From: Oscillospiraceae bacterium | GTDB taxonomy: Bacteria; Bacillota; Clostridia; Oscillospirales; Oscillospiraceae | Assembly: GCA_021770845.1 (NCBI GenBank) | Contig: JAETQF010000005.1 | Coordinates: 62,001-126,000, forward strand | Length of the DNA: 64,000 bases | Direction of reading: 5' to 3' | Part shown: positions 1 through 9,367 of the stretch, piece by piece | How the letters are laid out: each line of letters starts with the position of its first letter | Position numbering within the stretch: position 1 is the first letter of the stretch | Notes under the pieces: generated by a model | Told to the model about the DNA's origin: nothing | Seen by the model: the letters and a program-made list of their open reading frames with translations, nothing else | Databases searched by the model: none | Program-made: the position numbers and the translations under genes

Positions 1-3
1 CTG

Positions 4-786
4 ATGCTGGCCGCCGTGCTCGCCGAGGGCACCACTGTCATTGAAAATACCGCCCGAGAGCCCCATATTGTGGATCTGGCCAACTTTTTGAACTCCATGG
101 GGGCCGAGATCACCGGGGCGGGCACCGATGTGATCAAGATCCGGGGCGTGGAGCGGCTCCACGGCGGGGAATACTCCATCATCCCCGATCAGATCGAGGC
201 GGGCACCTATATGGCCGCCGTGGCCGCCGCCGGGGGCGAGGTTCGGGTGTGCGGCATCATCCCCAAGCACATGGAGTGCATCACCGCCAAGCTGGTGGAG
301 ATGGGCGCCGAGGTGGAGGAGGAGGGGGATTCCCTCATTGTGCGCCGCCATGGGCCCCTCCAGAGAACCAACATCAAAACCATGTTTTATCCGGGCTTTC
401 CCACCGATATGCACCCTCAGATCGCGGCGGTGCTGTGCCTGGCCCAGGGCACCAGCGTGATCACCGAGGGCGTGTGGGACAACCGGTACCGCTATACCGA
501 GGAGTTCCGGCGGCTGGGCGCCAAGATCCAGGTGGACGGCAAGATCGCCATCATCGAGGGCGTGGAGAAGCTGACGGGGGCGCCCATGGAGGCCTGCGAT
601 CTGCGGGCGGGGGCGGCCATGATCATCGCGGGTCTGGCTGCTCAGGGCACCAGCGAGATCTCCAATGTGAAGCACATCGAGCGGGGCTATGAGGACATCA
701 TCGGGAAGCTGACCGGGATCGGAGCGGATATCCGGGCGGTGGAGGTGCCTGAGCCGGAGCGGAAGCAGACGCCCGTCGCGGGGTGA
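4..786 (+). CDS. murA: UDP-N-acetylglucosamine 1-carboxyvinyltransferase, C-terminal part (gene starts upstream of window)
   Basis: EPSP-synthase-like fold sequence; motifs FPTDMHPQ and DLRAGAAMIIAGLAAQGTSEI typical of MurA. Confidence 0.93.
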   Translation: MLAAVLAEGTTVIENTAREPHIVDLANFLNSMGAEITGAGTDVIKIRGVERLHGGEYSIIPDQIEAGTYMAAVAAAGGEVRVCGIIPKHMECITAKLVEMGAEVEEEGDSLIVRRHGPLQRTNIKTMFYPGFPTDMHPQIAAVLCLAQGTSVITEGVWDNRYRYTEEFRRLGAKIQVDGKIAIIEGVEKLTGAPMEACDLRAGAAMIIAGLAAQGTSEISNVKHIERGYEDIIGKLTGIGADIRAVEVPEPERKQTPVAG

Positions 787-829
787 CAGGATAAAAGCTG
801 GTGCCCCCGCAAAGCCCGTCCTCCGGCTT

Positions 830-1005
830 TGTGGGGAGAGAAGGGGCAAGGGTGCGCAGCAGAAAATGCCCGAGGGGCGTTTCCTGGGGAACGGATTTTG
901 CCCCGACGATGTGGGGAGAGGCAGAGCAAGGAGATGAAGTCCGGGATGCTCGAGGGGCGTCCCGGACGGAATGGACTTTGCGACGGCGAAGGGCGGCGAT
1001 GCCGC
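830..1005. repeat. Two degenerate tandem copies of a ~80-nt GC-rich repeat (GTGGGGAGAG...CCCGAGGGGCGT...GGA(C)TTTTGC)
   Basis: GTGGGGAGAG occurs twice, each followed by a GAGGGGCGT core flanked by short inverted segments. Confidence 0.5.
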
Positions 1006-1014
1006 CCTTTTTTG
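988..1014 (+). terminator. Intrinsic terminator-like hairpin GGGCGGCGATGCCGCCCTTTTTT
   Basis: GC stem plus T-run. Confidence 0.6.
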
Positions 1015-1033
1015 ATGGGAGAGGGTGTGTTTT

Positions 1034-1819
1034 GTGTTAAAAGCGGCGACGCTGGCCAGCGGATCCTCCGGAAACTGCATGGTGGTCAGCGACGGGCGGG
1101 TACATATTTTGATCGACGCGGGCATATCTACCCGGCGGATCGCCCAGGGGCTGAAGGAGCTGGGGCTGGAGCTGCGGCATATCGCCGGGGTGCTCATCAC
1201 CCATGAGCACGTCGATCACGTGGCGGCGCTGCCGGTGCTGTGCCGGCAGGCCGGGGCAGCGCTGTTTACCGCGGAGAGCACCGCCTTCGCCCTGTGCGCC
1301 AAGTGGCCCGGGCTGGAGGAGCGGTTCCGGGTGTTCGCGCCGGGACAGCGGTTCGCCCTGGGGGAGTGGGAGATCGGCACCTTCGCCACCAGCCACGACT
1401 GCGCCTGCCCGGTGGGGTTCTCCGTGGAGGACGGGCGGCGAAAGCTGGCGCTGTGCACCGATACCGGCTATATCACCCCCCAGGCCCGGGAGGGGGTGCG
1501 GGGGGCCCGCACGCTGGTGGGGGAGTTTAACTATGACCCGGAGATGCTGCGGCGGGGGCCCTATCCCAGGCACTTGCAGGAGCGCATACGGGGGGACGCG
1601 GGGCACCTGTCCAACGAGATGGGCGGGGAGCTGGCGGCCTGGACGGTTGAGCACGGGGCGGCGCGGGTGGTGCTCGCCCACCTCTCCCAGGAGAACAACC
1701 GGCCGCAGCTGGCGCTGGAGGCGGCGGGACGGGCGCTGGCGGGGGCTGGAGTCAGAGAGGGAGACGTGGAGCTGCTCTGCGCGCCCCGGGGGGAGTGCTC
1801 AGGGTGGTTTGAGGTTTGA
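1034..1819 (+). CDS. MBL-fold metallo-hydrolase (YycJ/WalJ-like)
   Basis: LASGSSGNCMVV N-terminus and THEHVDHVAAL metal-binding motif. Confidence 0.88.
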   Translation: MLKAATLASGSSGNCMVVSDGRVHILIDAGISTRRIAQGLKELGLELRHIAGVLITHEHVDHVAALPVLCRQAGAALFTAESTAFALCAKWPGLEERFRVFAPGQRFALGEWEIGTFATSHDCACPVGFSVEDGRRKLALCTDTGYITPQAREGVRGARTLVGEFNYDPEMLRRGPYPRHLQERIRGDAGHLSNEMGGELAAWTVEHGAARVVLAHLSQENNRPQLALEAAGRALAGAGVREGDVELLCAPRGECSGWFEV

Positions 1820-1867
1820 GGGGACGTTCCGCGATGAGCCTGGACTTCTGGGGCGGCTGTCAGGCGC

Positions 1868-2035
1868 CGCCCGTGGGAACCGCTTGGGCTAATAACCGCA
1901 TACGGGCGGCAGCACAAATGGGGAGAAAACGCGTCCAGATCCTGGGCGCCGGAAACCTTTAGACACGTTTTCCAAGGAAGAAGGGGGTACATAGGGGGGA
2001 ACAAAGGGGCCCCCGCCGGAGGCGCGTCCCCCGGT
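1868..2035 (+). repeat. Dispersed composite element, copy 1 (module A plus degenerate 3' part)
   Basis: GGCGCCGCCCGTGGGAACCGCTTGGG..CGCATACGGGCGGCAGCACAAATGGGGAG shared with other copies. Confidence 0.7.
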
Positions 2036-2057
2036 GGACAGAAGGGGGAAAATAACG

Positions 2058-2540
2058 ATGATCGATGTTACGCTGATCTGTGTTGGGAAAATGAAGGAGA
2101 AGTTTTATCAAGAGGCAGCGGCCGAGTATGTCAAGCGGCTGGGCGGGTACTGCAAGCTGAGCATTGTGGAGATCCCCGAGCAGCGGCTGCCGAAAAATCC
2201 GTCGCTGGGGGAGATCCAGGGGGCGCTGGAGAAGGAGGGGGACGCGATCCGGGGGAAGATTCCGCCCAATTCCAGCGTGGTTGTGCTGGCCATTGAGGGG
2301 AAAACGCGATCCAGCGAGGAGCTGGCCCAGATGATCTCCGATTGGGCCCGCAGCCCGGCAAAGCATCTGGTGTTTGTCATCGGGGGATCCTATGGGCTCC
2401 ACCCGTCGGTGAAGGCGGGAGCGTGGTGCTCGCTGTCTATGTCGCCCATGACCTTTCCCCACCATTTGGCCCGGGTGATGCTGCTGGAGCAGATCTATCG
2501 GGCGTTTAAGATTCAGGAGGGGGCGGATTATCATAAGTAG
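2058..2540 (+). CDS. rlmH: 23S rRNA (pseudouridine1915-N3)-methyltransferase RlmH
   Basis: Full-length SPOUT/RlmH signature: FVIGGSYGLHPSV ... MTFPHHLARVMLLEQIYRAFKI. Confidence 0.95.
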   Translation: MIDVTLICVGKMKEKFYQEAAAEYVKRLGGYCKLSIVEIPEQRLPKNPSLGEIQGALEKEGDAIRGKIPPNSSVVVLAIEGKTRSSEELAQMISDWARSPAKHLVFVIGGSYGLHPSVKAGAWCSLSMSPMTFPHHLARVMLLEQIYRAFKIQEGADYHK

Positions 2541-2550
2541 GCAGACCGGG

Positions 2551-3192
2551 ATGGAACGGGTTGTGGACGACGCGCTGGCCTTCGTCAAAGATGTGTTTTG
2601 CGAGGATTGCAGCGGGCACGATTATTTTCATACCCTGCGGGTATACAGGATGGCGGTGAAGCTGGCGGAACGGGAGCAGGCGGATTTGAGCATCGTTCGG
2701 CTGGCTGCGCTGCTGCATGACGTGGACGACGTCAAATTGTCGCCGGAGACCTGCGCGGATCAGGGCAGGGCGGCGGGCTTCTTGAGGGCGCACGGCGTGC
2801 CGGAGGACAGGATAAAAACGATATGCGATATCATCGGGGAGGTGTCGTTCAAGGGGAGTGATTCCGCTGCGCCGGAGACGGTGGAGGGGAAGTGCGTGCA
2901 GGACGCGGATCGGCTGGACGCGCTGGGGGCCATCGGGATTGCCAGGGCGTTTGCGTATGGGGGAAGCCGAGGCCGCGTCATGTATGACCCCGAGGTAAAG
3001 CCGGTTGAACATATGGACGGGGCACAATACCAGAGCCATTGCGCTACAACGGTGAACCACTTTTATGAAAAGCTGTTTCTGCTCAAGGATCTGATGAATA
3101 CAGACACGGCAAAAAAGATTGCGGAGCAGAGAGAGGATTATATGAGACGCTATCTTGCGGAGTTTATGAGGGAATGGGACGGTATGTGTTAA
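2551..3192 (+). CDS. HD domain phosphohydrolase (YedJ-like)
   Basis: HDYFHTLRV...LLHDVDD...DADRLDALGAIGIAR. Confidence 0.88.
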   Translation: MERVVDDALAFVKDVFCEDCSGHDYFHTLRVYRMAVKLAEREQADLSIVRLAALLHDVDDVKLSPETCADQGRAAGFLRAHGVPEDRIKTICDIIGEVSFKGSDSAAPETVEGKCVQDADRLDALGAIGIARAFAYGGSRGRVMYDPEVKPVEHMDGAQYQSHCATTVNHFYEKLFLLKDLMNTDTAKKIAEQREDYMRRYLAEFMREWDGMC

Positions 3193-3222
3193 ATACCAAG
3201 GACAAGAAAATAGACGCGGAGG

Positions 3223-3258
3223 ATTCCGGGGCAAAATTTGCCTCGGAATTTTTTTGGT
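3223..3258 (+). terminator. Strong intrinsic terminator immediately upstream of the phage-like cluster
   Basis: ATTCCGGGGCAAA/TTTGCCTCGGAAT 13-bp stem followed by T-run. Confidence 0.85.
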
Positions 3259-3314
3259 TTGCACCGGAATGGACAACAAAAGGGGCGTTTCCGGCACCGG
3301 CGAGGAGGCTTGGT

Positions 3315-3635
3315 ATGGAGCGCGAGGAGATGGGGCTGGAGGAGCTGGGCCAGGCGGAGCTGCTGGAGGAGCTGCGGCGGCTGGCGGCGTGGAGGAACAA
3401 CGACGTGGTGAAGCTGGCCTTCCTGGACGGGGAGGCGGCGGATCAGGTGGACGCGCTGGATCTGTCCGGCGTGGTGGAGCTGAAACGGAACGCAAACGGT
3501 ACGTTTGAGGCCAAATTTGTGGACAAGGTGCGGGTTTTGACCATGATCCGGGAGCTGATGGAGGAGCGCCGGGACGGGGAGCTGGAGGCGTTTCTGGACG
3601 GGCTGTGCCGGAACGGGGAGGCGGATAAGGAGTGA
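3315..3635 (+). CDS. Putative terminase small subunit / phage packaging protein
   Basis: Small acidic helical ORF overlapping start of TerL; position-based. Confidence 0.6.
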   Translation: MEREEMGLEELGQAELLEELRRLAAWRNNDVVKLAFLDGEAADQVDALDLSGVVELKRNANGTFEAKFVDKVRVLTMIRELMEERRDGELEAFLDGLCRNGEADKE

Positions 3636-4864
3636 GGCGGCCGGAGTTTTCCCCCAAGCAGCGGGTGGTGCTGGACTGGTGGAGGGACGGGCGGTACGAC
3701 GCCGTGATCTGCGACGGGGCGGTGCGGTCGGGGAAAACCTTTGCCCTGAGCGTGTCCTTTTTTCTGTGGGCCATGGCCCGGTTCCAGAGGCAAAAGTTCG
3801 GGCTGTGCGCCGGGTCGATTGCCGGGGTGCGGCGGAACCTGCTGGCCCAGGCCAGGCCCGTGCTTACCGGGCTGGGGTTCCGGTGGGAGGAGGTTGTGAG
3901 CCGGAACGAGGTCACCCTGCGGGGCGGGGGACGGGAGAATACCTTTTACCTCTACGGCGGACGGGACGAGGGGAGCTTTGCCTCCATCCAGGGGATCACG
4001 CTGGCGGGGGCGCTGCTGGACGAGGCGGCGCTGATGCCCCGATCCTTTGTGGAGCAGGCGGCGGCCCGTTGTTCCGTGCGGGGCGGGCTGGTGTGGTTCT
4101 CCTGCAACCCGGCGGGGCCGGAGCACTGGTTTTATAAGGAGTGGATCTGCAAGGCGGAGGAGAAGCGGGCGCTCTACCTGCGCTTCACCATGGAGGACAA
4201 CCCGGCGCTGGCGCCGGCGGTGCGGGAGCGGTATGAGCGGATGTTCCGGGGGGCCTTTTACCGGCGGTATGTGCTGGGGGAGTGGGCGGCGGCGGAGGGG
4301 CTGGTGTATGACTTCTTTGACGCGGACGCCATGCCGCCGGCCCCGGCGGGGCCCTTTGCCCGGTGGCGGATCTCCTGCGATTATGGGACGAGGAACCCGG
4401 CCTCCTTCGGGCTGTGGGGGGAGCTGGACGGGGCCTGGTACCGGGTGCGGGAGTTTTACTATGACGCGCGGCAGGAGGGACGGCAGAAAACCGATGGGGA
4501 ATACGCGCAGGAACTGAAAAATTTGGCGGGGGAACGTTGCATCGAAACAGTCATCGTAGACCCCTCGGCGGCCAGCTTTATTGAGACGCTGCGGCGGGAG
4601 GGCTGGAGCGTGCGGAAGGCGGACAACCGGGTGCTGGAGGGCATCCGGAGGACGGCTACGGCGCTGAAAACCGGGCGGATTGTGATCTGCCGGGAGTGCG
4701 GGGCGGCGGCCCGGGAGTTCGGGCTGTACCGCTGGGAGGAGAGCGGGGACGGCGATCAGGTGCGGAAGGAAAACGATCACGCCATGGATGAGATTCGGTA
4801 TTTTGTGATGGCCATGGACAGCGGCGGAGAAACGGCACGGTTTGTGGAGCGAGGAGTGTTTTGA
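3632..4864 (+). CDS. Phage terminase large subunit
   Basis: ATPase Walker-like CDGAVRSGKTFALS, GALLDEAALM, nuclease-region ISCDYGTRNPASFGLW and IVDPSAASF. Confidence 0.93.
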   Translation: MRRPEFSPKQRVVLDWWRDGRYDAVICDGAVRSGKTFALSVSFFLWAMARFQRQKFGLCAGSIAGVRRNLLAQARPVLTGLGFRWEEVVSRNEVTLRGGGRENTFYLYGGRDEGSFASIQGITLAGALLDEAALMPRSFVEQAAARCSVRGGLVWFSCNPAGPEHWFYKEWICKAEEKRALYLRFTMEDNPALAPAVRERYERMFRGAFYRRYVLGEWAAAEGLVYDFFDADAMPPAPAGPFARWRISCDYGTRNPASFGLWGELDGAWYRVREFYYDARQEGRQKTDGEYAQELKNLAGERCIETVIVDPSAASFIETLRREGWSVRKADNRVLEGIRRTATALKTGRIVICRECGAAAREFGLYRWEESGDGDQVRKENDHAMDEIRYFVMAMDSGGETARFVERGVF

Positions 4865-4871
4865 GGAGGCT

Positions 4872-5180
4872 GGGTGCGCCACGGTGGTACGCAGGAGAAG
4901 CTTAGGCGCTAACCGAGGGAACCGCTTGGGGTTGTTCCCACACACGGGCGGCAGCACTAATGGGGAGTATATCAGTCCAGCCCCTGCGCGCCGGTCACTC
5001 CCTCCTGACTCAAAGGGGATAGCCCCCGTAAAATGGGGGTTCTTAGGGGGTGGCCAACCTGTGAGCGCAGGGCCGCCCTTTGGCCCGGAGTCGAACCGGT
5101 GGCCACCCCCTAAGCGTGTCTTTCGGTTCCTTTCTGCACGAGCAGAAAGGAACGCCCCCGGCAGGGGTGCCCCCCCTGTC
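4872..5180 (+). repeat. Dispersed composite element, copy 2 (modules A-B-C)
   Basis: GGCGCTAACCGAGGGAACCGCTTGGG..CACACGGGCGGCAGCAC (A); GGGTTCTTAGGGGGTGGCC..CACCCCCTAAGCG (B); GGTTCCTTTCTGCACGAGCAGAAAGGAAC (C). Confidence 0.85.
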
Positions 5181-5251
5181 CAGGGGAAAACTTTGGGGAA
5201 TGCCCCTTGAAGGGGGATTTCTATAACTTTTTAAGCGAAAGGAGAAGGGAT

Positions 5252-5635
5252 ATGGATATCTGTTTCGAGGGCGTGGGCCAGACGGCCGCCACCTTCCAGG
5301 CCGGGGAGGGCGTGAAGCCGGGCATGGCGGTGGCCATGACGGGCAACGGCGCCGTGGGCCTGGGCAGCGATGGGGCGCTGCCCTGCGGCGTGGTGCTGGG
5401 CGGCGTGCGGGACGGCGCGGCGGCGGTGCAGATCGGCGGGGCCGCCGAGGTGGCCTACTCCGGGGACACCGCGCCCACGGCGGGCTGGCAGGAACTGGTG
5501 CTGGACGGCGCGGGCGGCGTCCGGCTGGCGAACAAGACCGCGGATCAGGCCGCCGGCAAGACCGCCGAGAGCGGCTTGCACTGTCTGGTGCTGACGGTGG
5601 ACACCACGGCGAAAACCGCCGTGGTGTGTATGTGA
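5252..5635 (+). CDS. Putative capsid decoration/head protein
   Basis: Glycine/alanine-rich beta protein immediately upstream of major capsid gene; RBS AGGAGAAGG. Confidence 0.6.
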   Translation: MDICFEGVGQTAATFQAGEGVKPGMAVAMTGNGAVGLGSDGALPCGVVLGGVRDGAAAVQIGGAAEVAYSGDTAPTAGWQELVLDGAGGVRLANKTADQAAGKTAESGLHCLVLTVDTTAKTAVVCM

Positions 5636-5651
5636 GACGGGAAAGGGAGGA

Positions 5652-6668
5652 ATGGATATGGCGCAGAGATTTGACGGCCTGAGGCTGGAAAAGGGGATGT
5701 ACCACGAGGCGGGCAAGTCCTTTACCCAGGTGCTGGAGAAGCTGGATCCCAGCGAGCAGTACCGGGGCACCGCTTTGGAGGGGCTGGACGCCTACCAGCG
5801 GCAGCTCAAGCGGTTCGACATCCGGGTGAAGGGGGCGGGCTCCGACCTGGTGGACAAGTTCTTCTCCACCAGCCAGTCGGCGGTGCTGTTCCCCGAGTAT
5901 ATCGCCCGGGCGGTGAAGGCGGGCATGGAGGAGGCCAATATCCTCCCCGAGATCACCGCCACCGAGACCCTCATCGAGGGGATGGACTACCGCTCCATCA
6001 CCTCCGTGCCCGAGGACGAGAAAAAGCTCAAGGAGGTGGCTGAGGGGGCGGCTATTCCCCAGACCACCGTCCGCACCCGGGACAGCCTGGTGAAGCTCCA
6101 CAAGCGGGGCAGGGTGCTGGTGGCCTCCTATGAGGCCATCCGGTTCCAGAAGCTGGATCTGTTCTCCGTCACCCTGCGGCAGATCGGAGCCCAGATCGGG
6201 CGGATGCACCTGGAGGACGCCATCAACGTGATTGTGAACGGCGACGGCAACAACAATGCCGCCAAAACCAGCGCCGTCGCCACCGCGGGCAAGCTCACCT
6301 ACGCGGATCTGGTGGCGTTCTGGAACAGCTTTGAGCCCTATCAGCTCAATACGCTGCTGGTGGGCGCCGACACCATGCCCAAGCTGCTGGAGATGAGCCA
6401 GATGCAGGACGCCGCGGCCGGCCTGGACTTCCACGGCACCGGCAAGCTCATCACCCCCATGGGCGCCAGGGTGCTGCGTACCTCCGCCGTCACCGGGGGC
6501 AAGCTCATCGGCCTGGACAAGAACTACGCCCTGGAGATGGTGAAGGCCGGGGACGTGATGGTGGAGTACGACAAGATCATCGACCGGCAGCTGGAGCGGG
6601 CCGCCATCACCACCATCTCCGGCTATGCCAAGATCTTTGAGGACGCCAGCCGGGTGCTGACCGTCTGA
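5652..6668 (+). CDS. Phage major capsid protein
   Basis: 338 aa; HK97/encapsulin-like features: MEEANILPEI..., EGAAIPQTTVRTRD, VNGDGNNNAAKTS. Confidence 0.8.
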   Translation: MDMAQRFDGLRLEKGMYHEAGKSFTQVLEKLDPSEQYRGTALEGLDAYQRQLKRFDIRVKGAGSDLVDKFFSTSQSAVLFPEYIARAVKAGMEEANILPEITATETLIEGMDYRSITSVPEDEKKLKEVAEGAAIPQTTVRTRDSLVKLHKRGRVLVASYEAIRFQKLDLFSVTLRQIGAQIGRMHLEDAINVIVNGDGNNNAAKTSAVATAGKLTYADLVAFWNSFEPYQLNTLLVGADTMPKLLEMSQMQDAAAGLDFHGTGKLITPMGARVLRTSAVTGGKLIGLDKNYALEMVKAGDVMVEYDKIIDRQLERAAITTISGYAKIFEDASRVLTV

Positions 6669-7816
6669 TGAGCGGGCGCAGGCGAGACACGGGGCGGGGG
6701 GCGGCGGCTGCCGCCGCCCAGCTCCGGGACGCGGGCCGGCACCCCTTCTTGCAGCTGGACGGGTACGTGCCCCTGGGGCGGGGGGAGATCGCCCTGTACC
6801 GGGCCATCCGGGAGGGGGTGCCGGTGGTGGACGCGGCCATCTGCAAGCTGGTGCGGCTGTGCGGCGGGGCCAAGGCGGCCTGCCGGGATCCCAGGGCCCA
6901 GGAGGGGCTGGATCGGTTCCTTCGCACGGTGAGCGTGGGCCGGGGACAGCGGGGGCTTCAGGCCTTTCTGGATCAGTATCTGGACTCCATGCTGGTGTGC
7001 GGCAGGGCGGTGGGCGAGCTGGTGCCCAGCCGGGACGGGCGGGATGTCGCCGCGCTGCTGTGCGCCGACCCGGCCAGGGTGGAGATCAAGGAGGGGGACA
7101 GCCCGCTGGACATCACCCTGTGGGCCAGGGACAGCGGCGGAAAGCTCCGGGAGCTGCCCCGGCAGGAGCTGCTGCTGTTTACGCCGTTCCAGCCGGAGAC
7201 GGGGTCTCCCTACGGCGTGTCCATGCTGCGCTCCATGCCCTTTTTGGCGGAGATCCTGCTGAAGATCTTTGACGCGGTGGGCAAGAACTGGGAGCGGATG
7301 GGCAATGTGCGCTTCGCCGTGGTGTGCAAGGGCGAGGACGGCACGGCCCGGGATCGGTGCAATACGGTGGCCCGGGAGTGGAGCGCCGCCATGCAGGCGG
7401 GCCGGGACGGGGCCGTGCGGGACTTCGTGTGCGCCGGGGATGTGGACATACGCGCCATCGGGGCGGACAACCAGATCCTGGATTCCGAGGTTCCGGTGCG
7501 GCAGATCCTGGAGCAGCTGGTGGCCAAGACCGGCATACCGCCCTTTTTGCTGGGGCTGAGCTGGTCGTCCACCGAGCGGATGAGCTCCCAGCAGGCGGAC
7601 ATTATGACAAGCGAGATCGCCGCCATCCGCCGGGGGCTGGAGCCGGTGGTGGAGCGGATCTGCGAGCTGTGGCTGCGGCTGAAGGGGTTTGACGACCGGG
7701 TGGAGGTGGACTGGCTGGACGTGAATTTGCAGGACGAGGAGTCGGAGGCCAAGGCGGCGCTGTACCGGGCCCAGGCCCGGGCGCTGGAGGAGGAGCGAGA
7801 CGATGGAGATCTGTAA
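6668..7816 (+). CDS. Phage portal protein
   Basis: Portal-like sequence with GTARDRCNTVAREW and SSTERMSSQQADIMTSEIAAIRRGLEPVVERI. Confidence 0.85.
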   Translation: MSGRRRDTGRGAAAAAAQLRDAGRHPFLQLDGYVPLGRGEIALYRAIREGVPVVDAAICKLVRLCGGAKAACRDPRAQEGLDRFLRTVSVGRGQRGLQAFLDQYLDSMLVCGRAVGELVPSRDGRDVAALLCADPARVEIKEGDSPLDITLWARDSGGKLRELPRQELLLFTPFQPETGSPYGVSMLRSMPFLAEILLKIFDAVGKNWERMGNVRFAVVCKGEDGTARDRCNTVAREWSAAMQAGRDGAVRDFVCAGDVDIRAIGADNQILDSEVPVRQILEQLVAKTGIPPFLLGLSWSSTERMSSQQADIMTSEIAAIRRGLEPVVERICELWLRLKGFDDRVEVDWLDVNLQDEESEAKAALYRAQARALEEERDDGDL

Positions 7817-8672
7817 GGAAGCGGCGGTGAAGGGGATCGGCACCCCGGATCAGGAGGAGCTGGGGCTGATCAACGCCCTGGCCCGGCGGGAGCTGGGGGC
7901 GGACGAGGTGTACACCTTCGCCCTGCGGCTGTGCGACAACGACATCGACCGGGATTTGGAGCGGTTTGACGACGCCACCCTGGATCAGCTGGCCCCCATG
8001 TTCGTGGGGGCGTCCGGGGTGTTCGATCACCAGTGGAGCGCCCGGGGGCAGACCGCCCGGATCTACCGGGCGGAGGTGGTGGGCGGAGAGGGCCTGCTCA
8101 CCTCCGACGGGCGGCCCTACCGCTTTTTGAAGGGATGGGCCTACCTGATGCGCACGGCGGAGAACGCCGCCCTCATCGCCGAGATCGACGGCGGCATCAA
8201 GCGGGAGGTCAGCGTGGGCTGCGCGGTGGAACGGGTGCTGTGCTCCGTGTGCGGCCAGGAGCTGGACGGGTGCCCCCACGAGAAGGGGGAGGAGTATGAC
8301 GGCCAGATGTGCCACGGGGTGCTCACCGGGGCCAAGGACGTGTACGAGTGGTCCTTCGTGGCGGTGCCCGCCCAGCGGCGGGCCGGGGTGATCAAGAGCG
8401 CCGGGGCGCGGCTGGAGGACGAGGCGCGGCTGGGGCGGAAGTACCTGAAGGGCCTGCGGGCCGAGCTGGTGCGGCTGGCGGGCATCGCCGAGCCGGAGCT
8501 GGAGCACGGACTGCTGGAAAAGGTGGCCGGCAAGCTGGGCGAGGAGGAACTGGCGGGGCTGATCCGGGTGTACCGGGGGAAGGCGGACCGGCTGCTGGCG
8601 CCCGGGCCCCAGCTGAGCTATGGACAGGAGGAGGTTCCGGAGGGGATCGCGGACGGGGCCTTCCTCATTTAG
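7803..8672 (+). CDS. Putative prohead/maturation protease with Cys-rich insert
   Basis: Location after portal; D-H-x pattern (FDHQWSARGQTARIYRAEV) and DVYEWSFVAVPAQRRAGV, plus CSVCGQELDGCPHEKG. Confidence 0.6.
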   Translation: MEICKEAAVKGIGTPDQEELGLINALARRELGADEVYTFALRLCDNDIDRDLERFDDATLDQLAPMFVGASGVFDHQWSARGQTARIYRAEVVGGEGLLTSDGRPYRFLKGWAYLMRTAENAALIAEIDGGIKREVSVGCAVERVLCSVCGQELDGCPHEKGEEYDGQMCHGVLTGAKDVYEWSFVAVPAQRRAGVIKSAGARLEDEARLGRKYLKGLRAELVRLAGIAEPELEHGLLEKVAGKLGEEELAGLIRVYRGKADRLLAPGPQLSYGQEEVPEGIADGAFLI

Positions 8673-8684
8673 GAGCGTGAGCGG

Positions 8685-9035
8685 ATGACGGAAGAAGTGC
8701 TGGAGCTGGTGCAGGCGCTGCGGGGGCCGGGGACGGACGAGACGGTGCTGCGCACCCTGTGCGGGAGCGCCTGCGGGGCGCTGAACCGGCGGCTGAGGAA
8801 CGGGGTGCGCCCGGAGGACTGCGGGGGGCTCTACCCGGTGGCGGCGGCGTGGCTGGTGATGGACTGGCTTGGCCAGTGCCAGGGGATGGACGGGATCACG
8901 GCGCTGTCCGCCGGGGATATCTCCGTCCGCCGGGAGGGAGGCGGCGACGGCAGCAGGCTGTCGGAGCGGGCCATGGAGCTGATGGCCCCCTTCCTGGAGG
9001 ATGACGGGTTTGTGTTTCGGGGGGTGAGCGGTTGA
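8685..9035 (+). CDS. Putative head-tail connector
   Basis: Position and size; helical adaptor-like composition. Confidence 0.55.
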   Translation: MTEEVLELVQALRGPGTDETVLRTLCGSACGALNRRLRNGVRPEDCGGLYPVAAAWLVMDWLGQCQGMDGITALSAGDISVRREGGGDGSRLSERAMELMAPFLEDDGFVFRGVSG

Positions 9036-9367
9036 TCGAGGCGTTCGATTGGGTGATCAGAACCTATGGACAGGAGATGGTGTGCCGCAAGGAGGACGGC
9101 ACGGAGGCCGGACGGGGTATGGCCATCGTGCAGCCCATGACAAAGGCGGACTGGCAGTATACCGGCGGGGCGCTGGGCAGCTTCTCCCAGGATCGGTTCC
9201 TGGGGCTGGCGGAGCCGGAAATGCCGCTGGACAAGCTGGGGCCCGGGGGCTGGCTGGAATGGGGCGCGGGGCGGTTTGAGGTGATGACCGTGCGGCCCGT
9301 CTGGGTGGGGGGCCAGGTGACCCACCTGTGGCTGGCCCTGCGGCCCTGCCCGGAGGACGGGGCTTGA
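9032..9367 (+). CDS. Putative head closure / minor structural protein
   Basis: Position in head-tail joining region, overlapping starts. Confidence 0.45.
   Translation: MIEAFDWVIRTYGQEMVCRKEDGTEAGRGMAIVQPMTKADWQYTGGALGSFSQDRFLGLAEPEMPLDKLGPGGWLEWGAGRFEVMTVRPVWVGGQVTHLWLALRPCPEDGA

Noticed and set aside
3443-4957. 504-aa minus-strand ORF over the terminase
   Set aside because: Antisense to a convincing terminase; Pro/His/Arg-rich shadow ORF
4842-5210. 122-aa ORF and similar ORF 48938-49234 (-) sharing GFLGGGxPVSAGPxFGPESNRWPPPKRVFRFLSARAERNAPG
   Set aside because: Shared translation is explained by the nucleotide repeat (modules B/C); hairpin sequence conserved, frame not maintained in other copies
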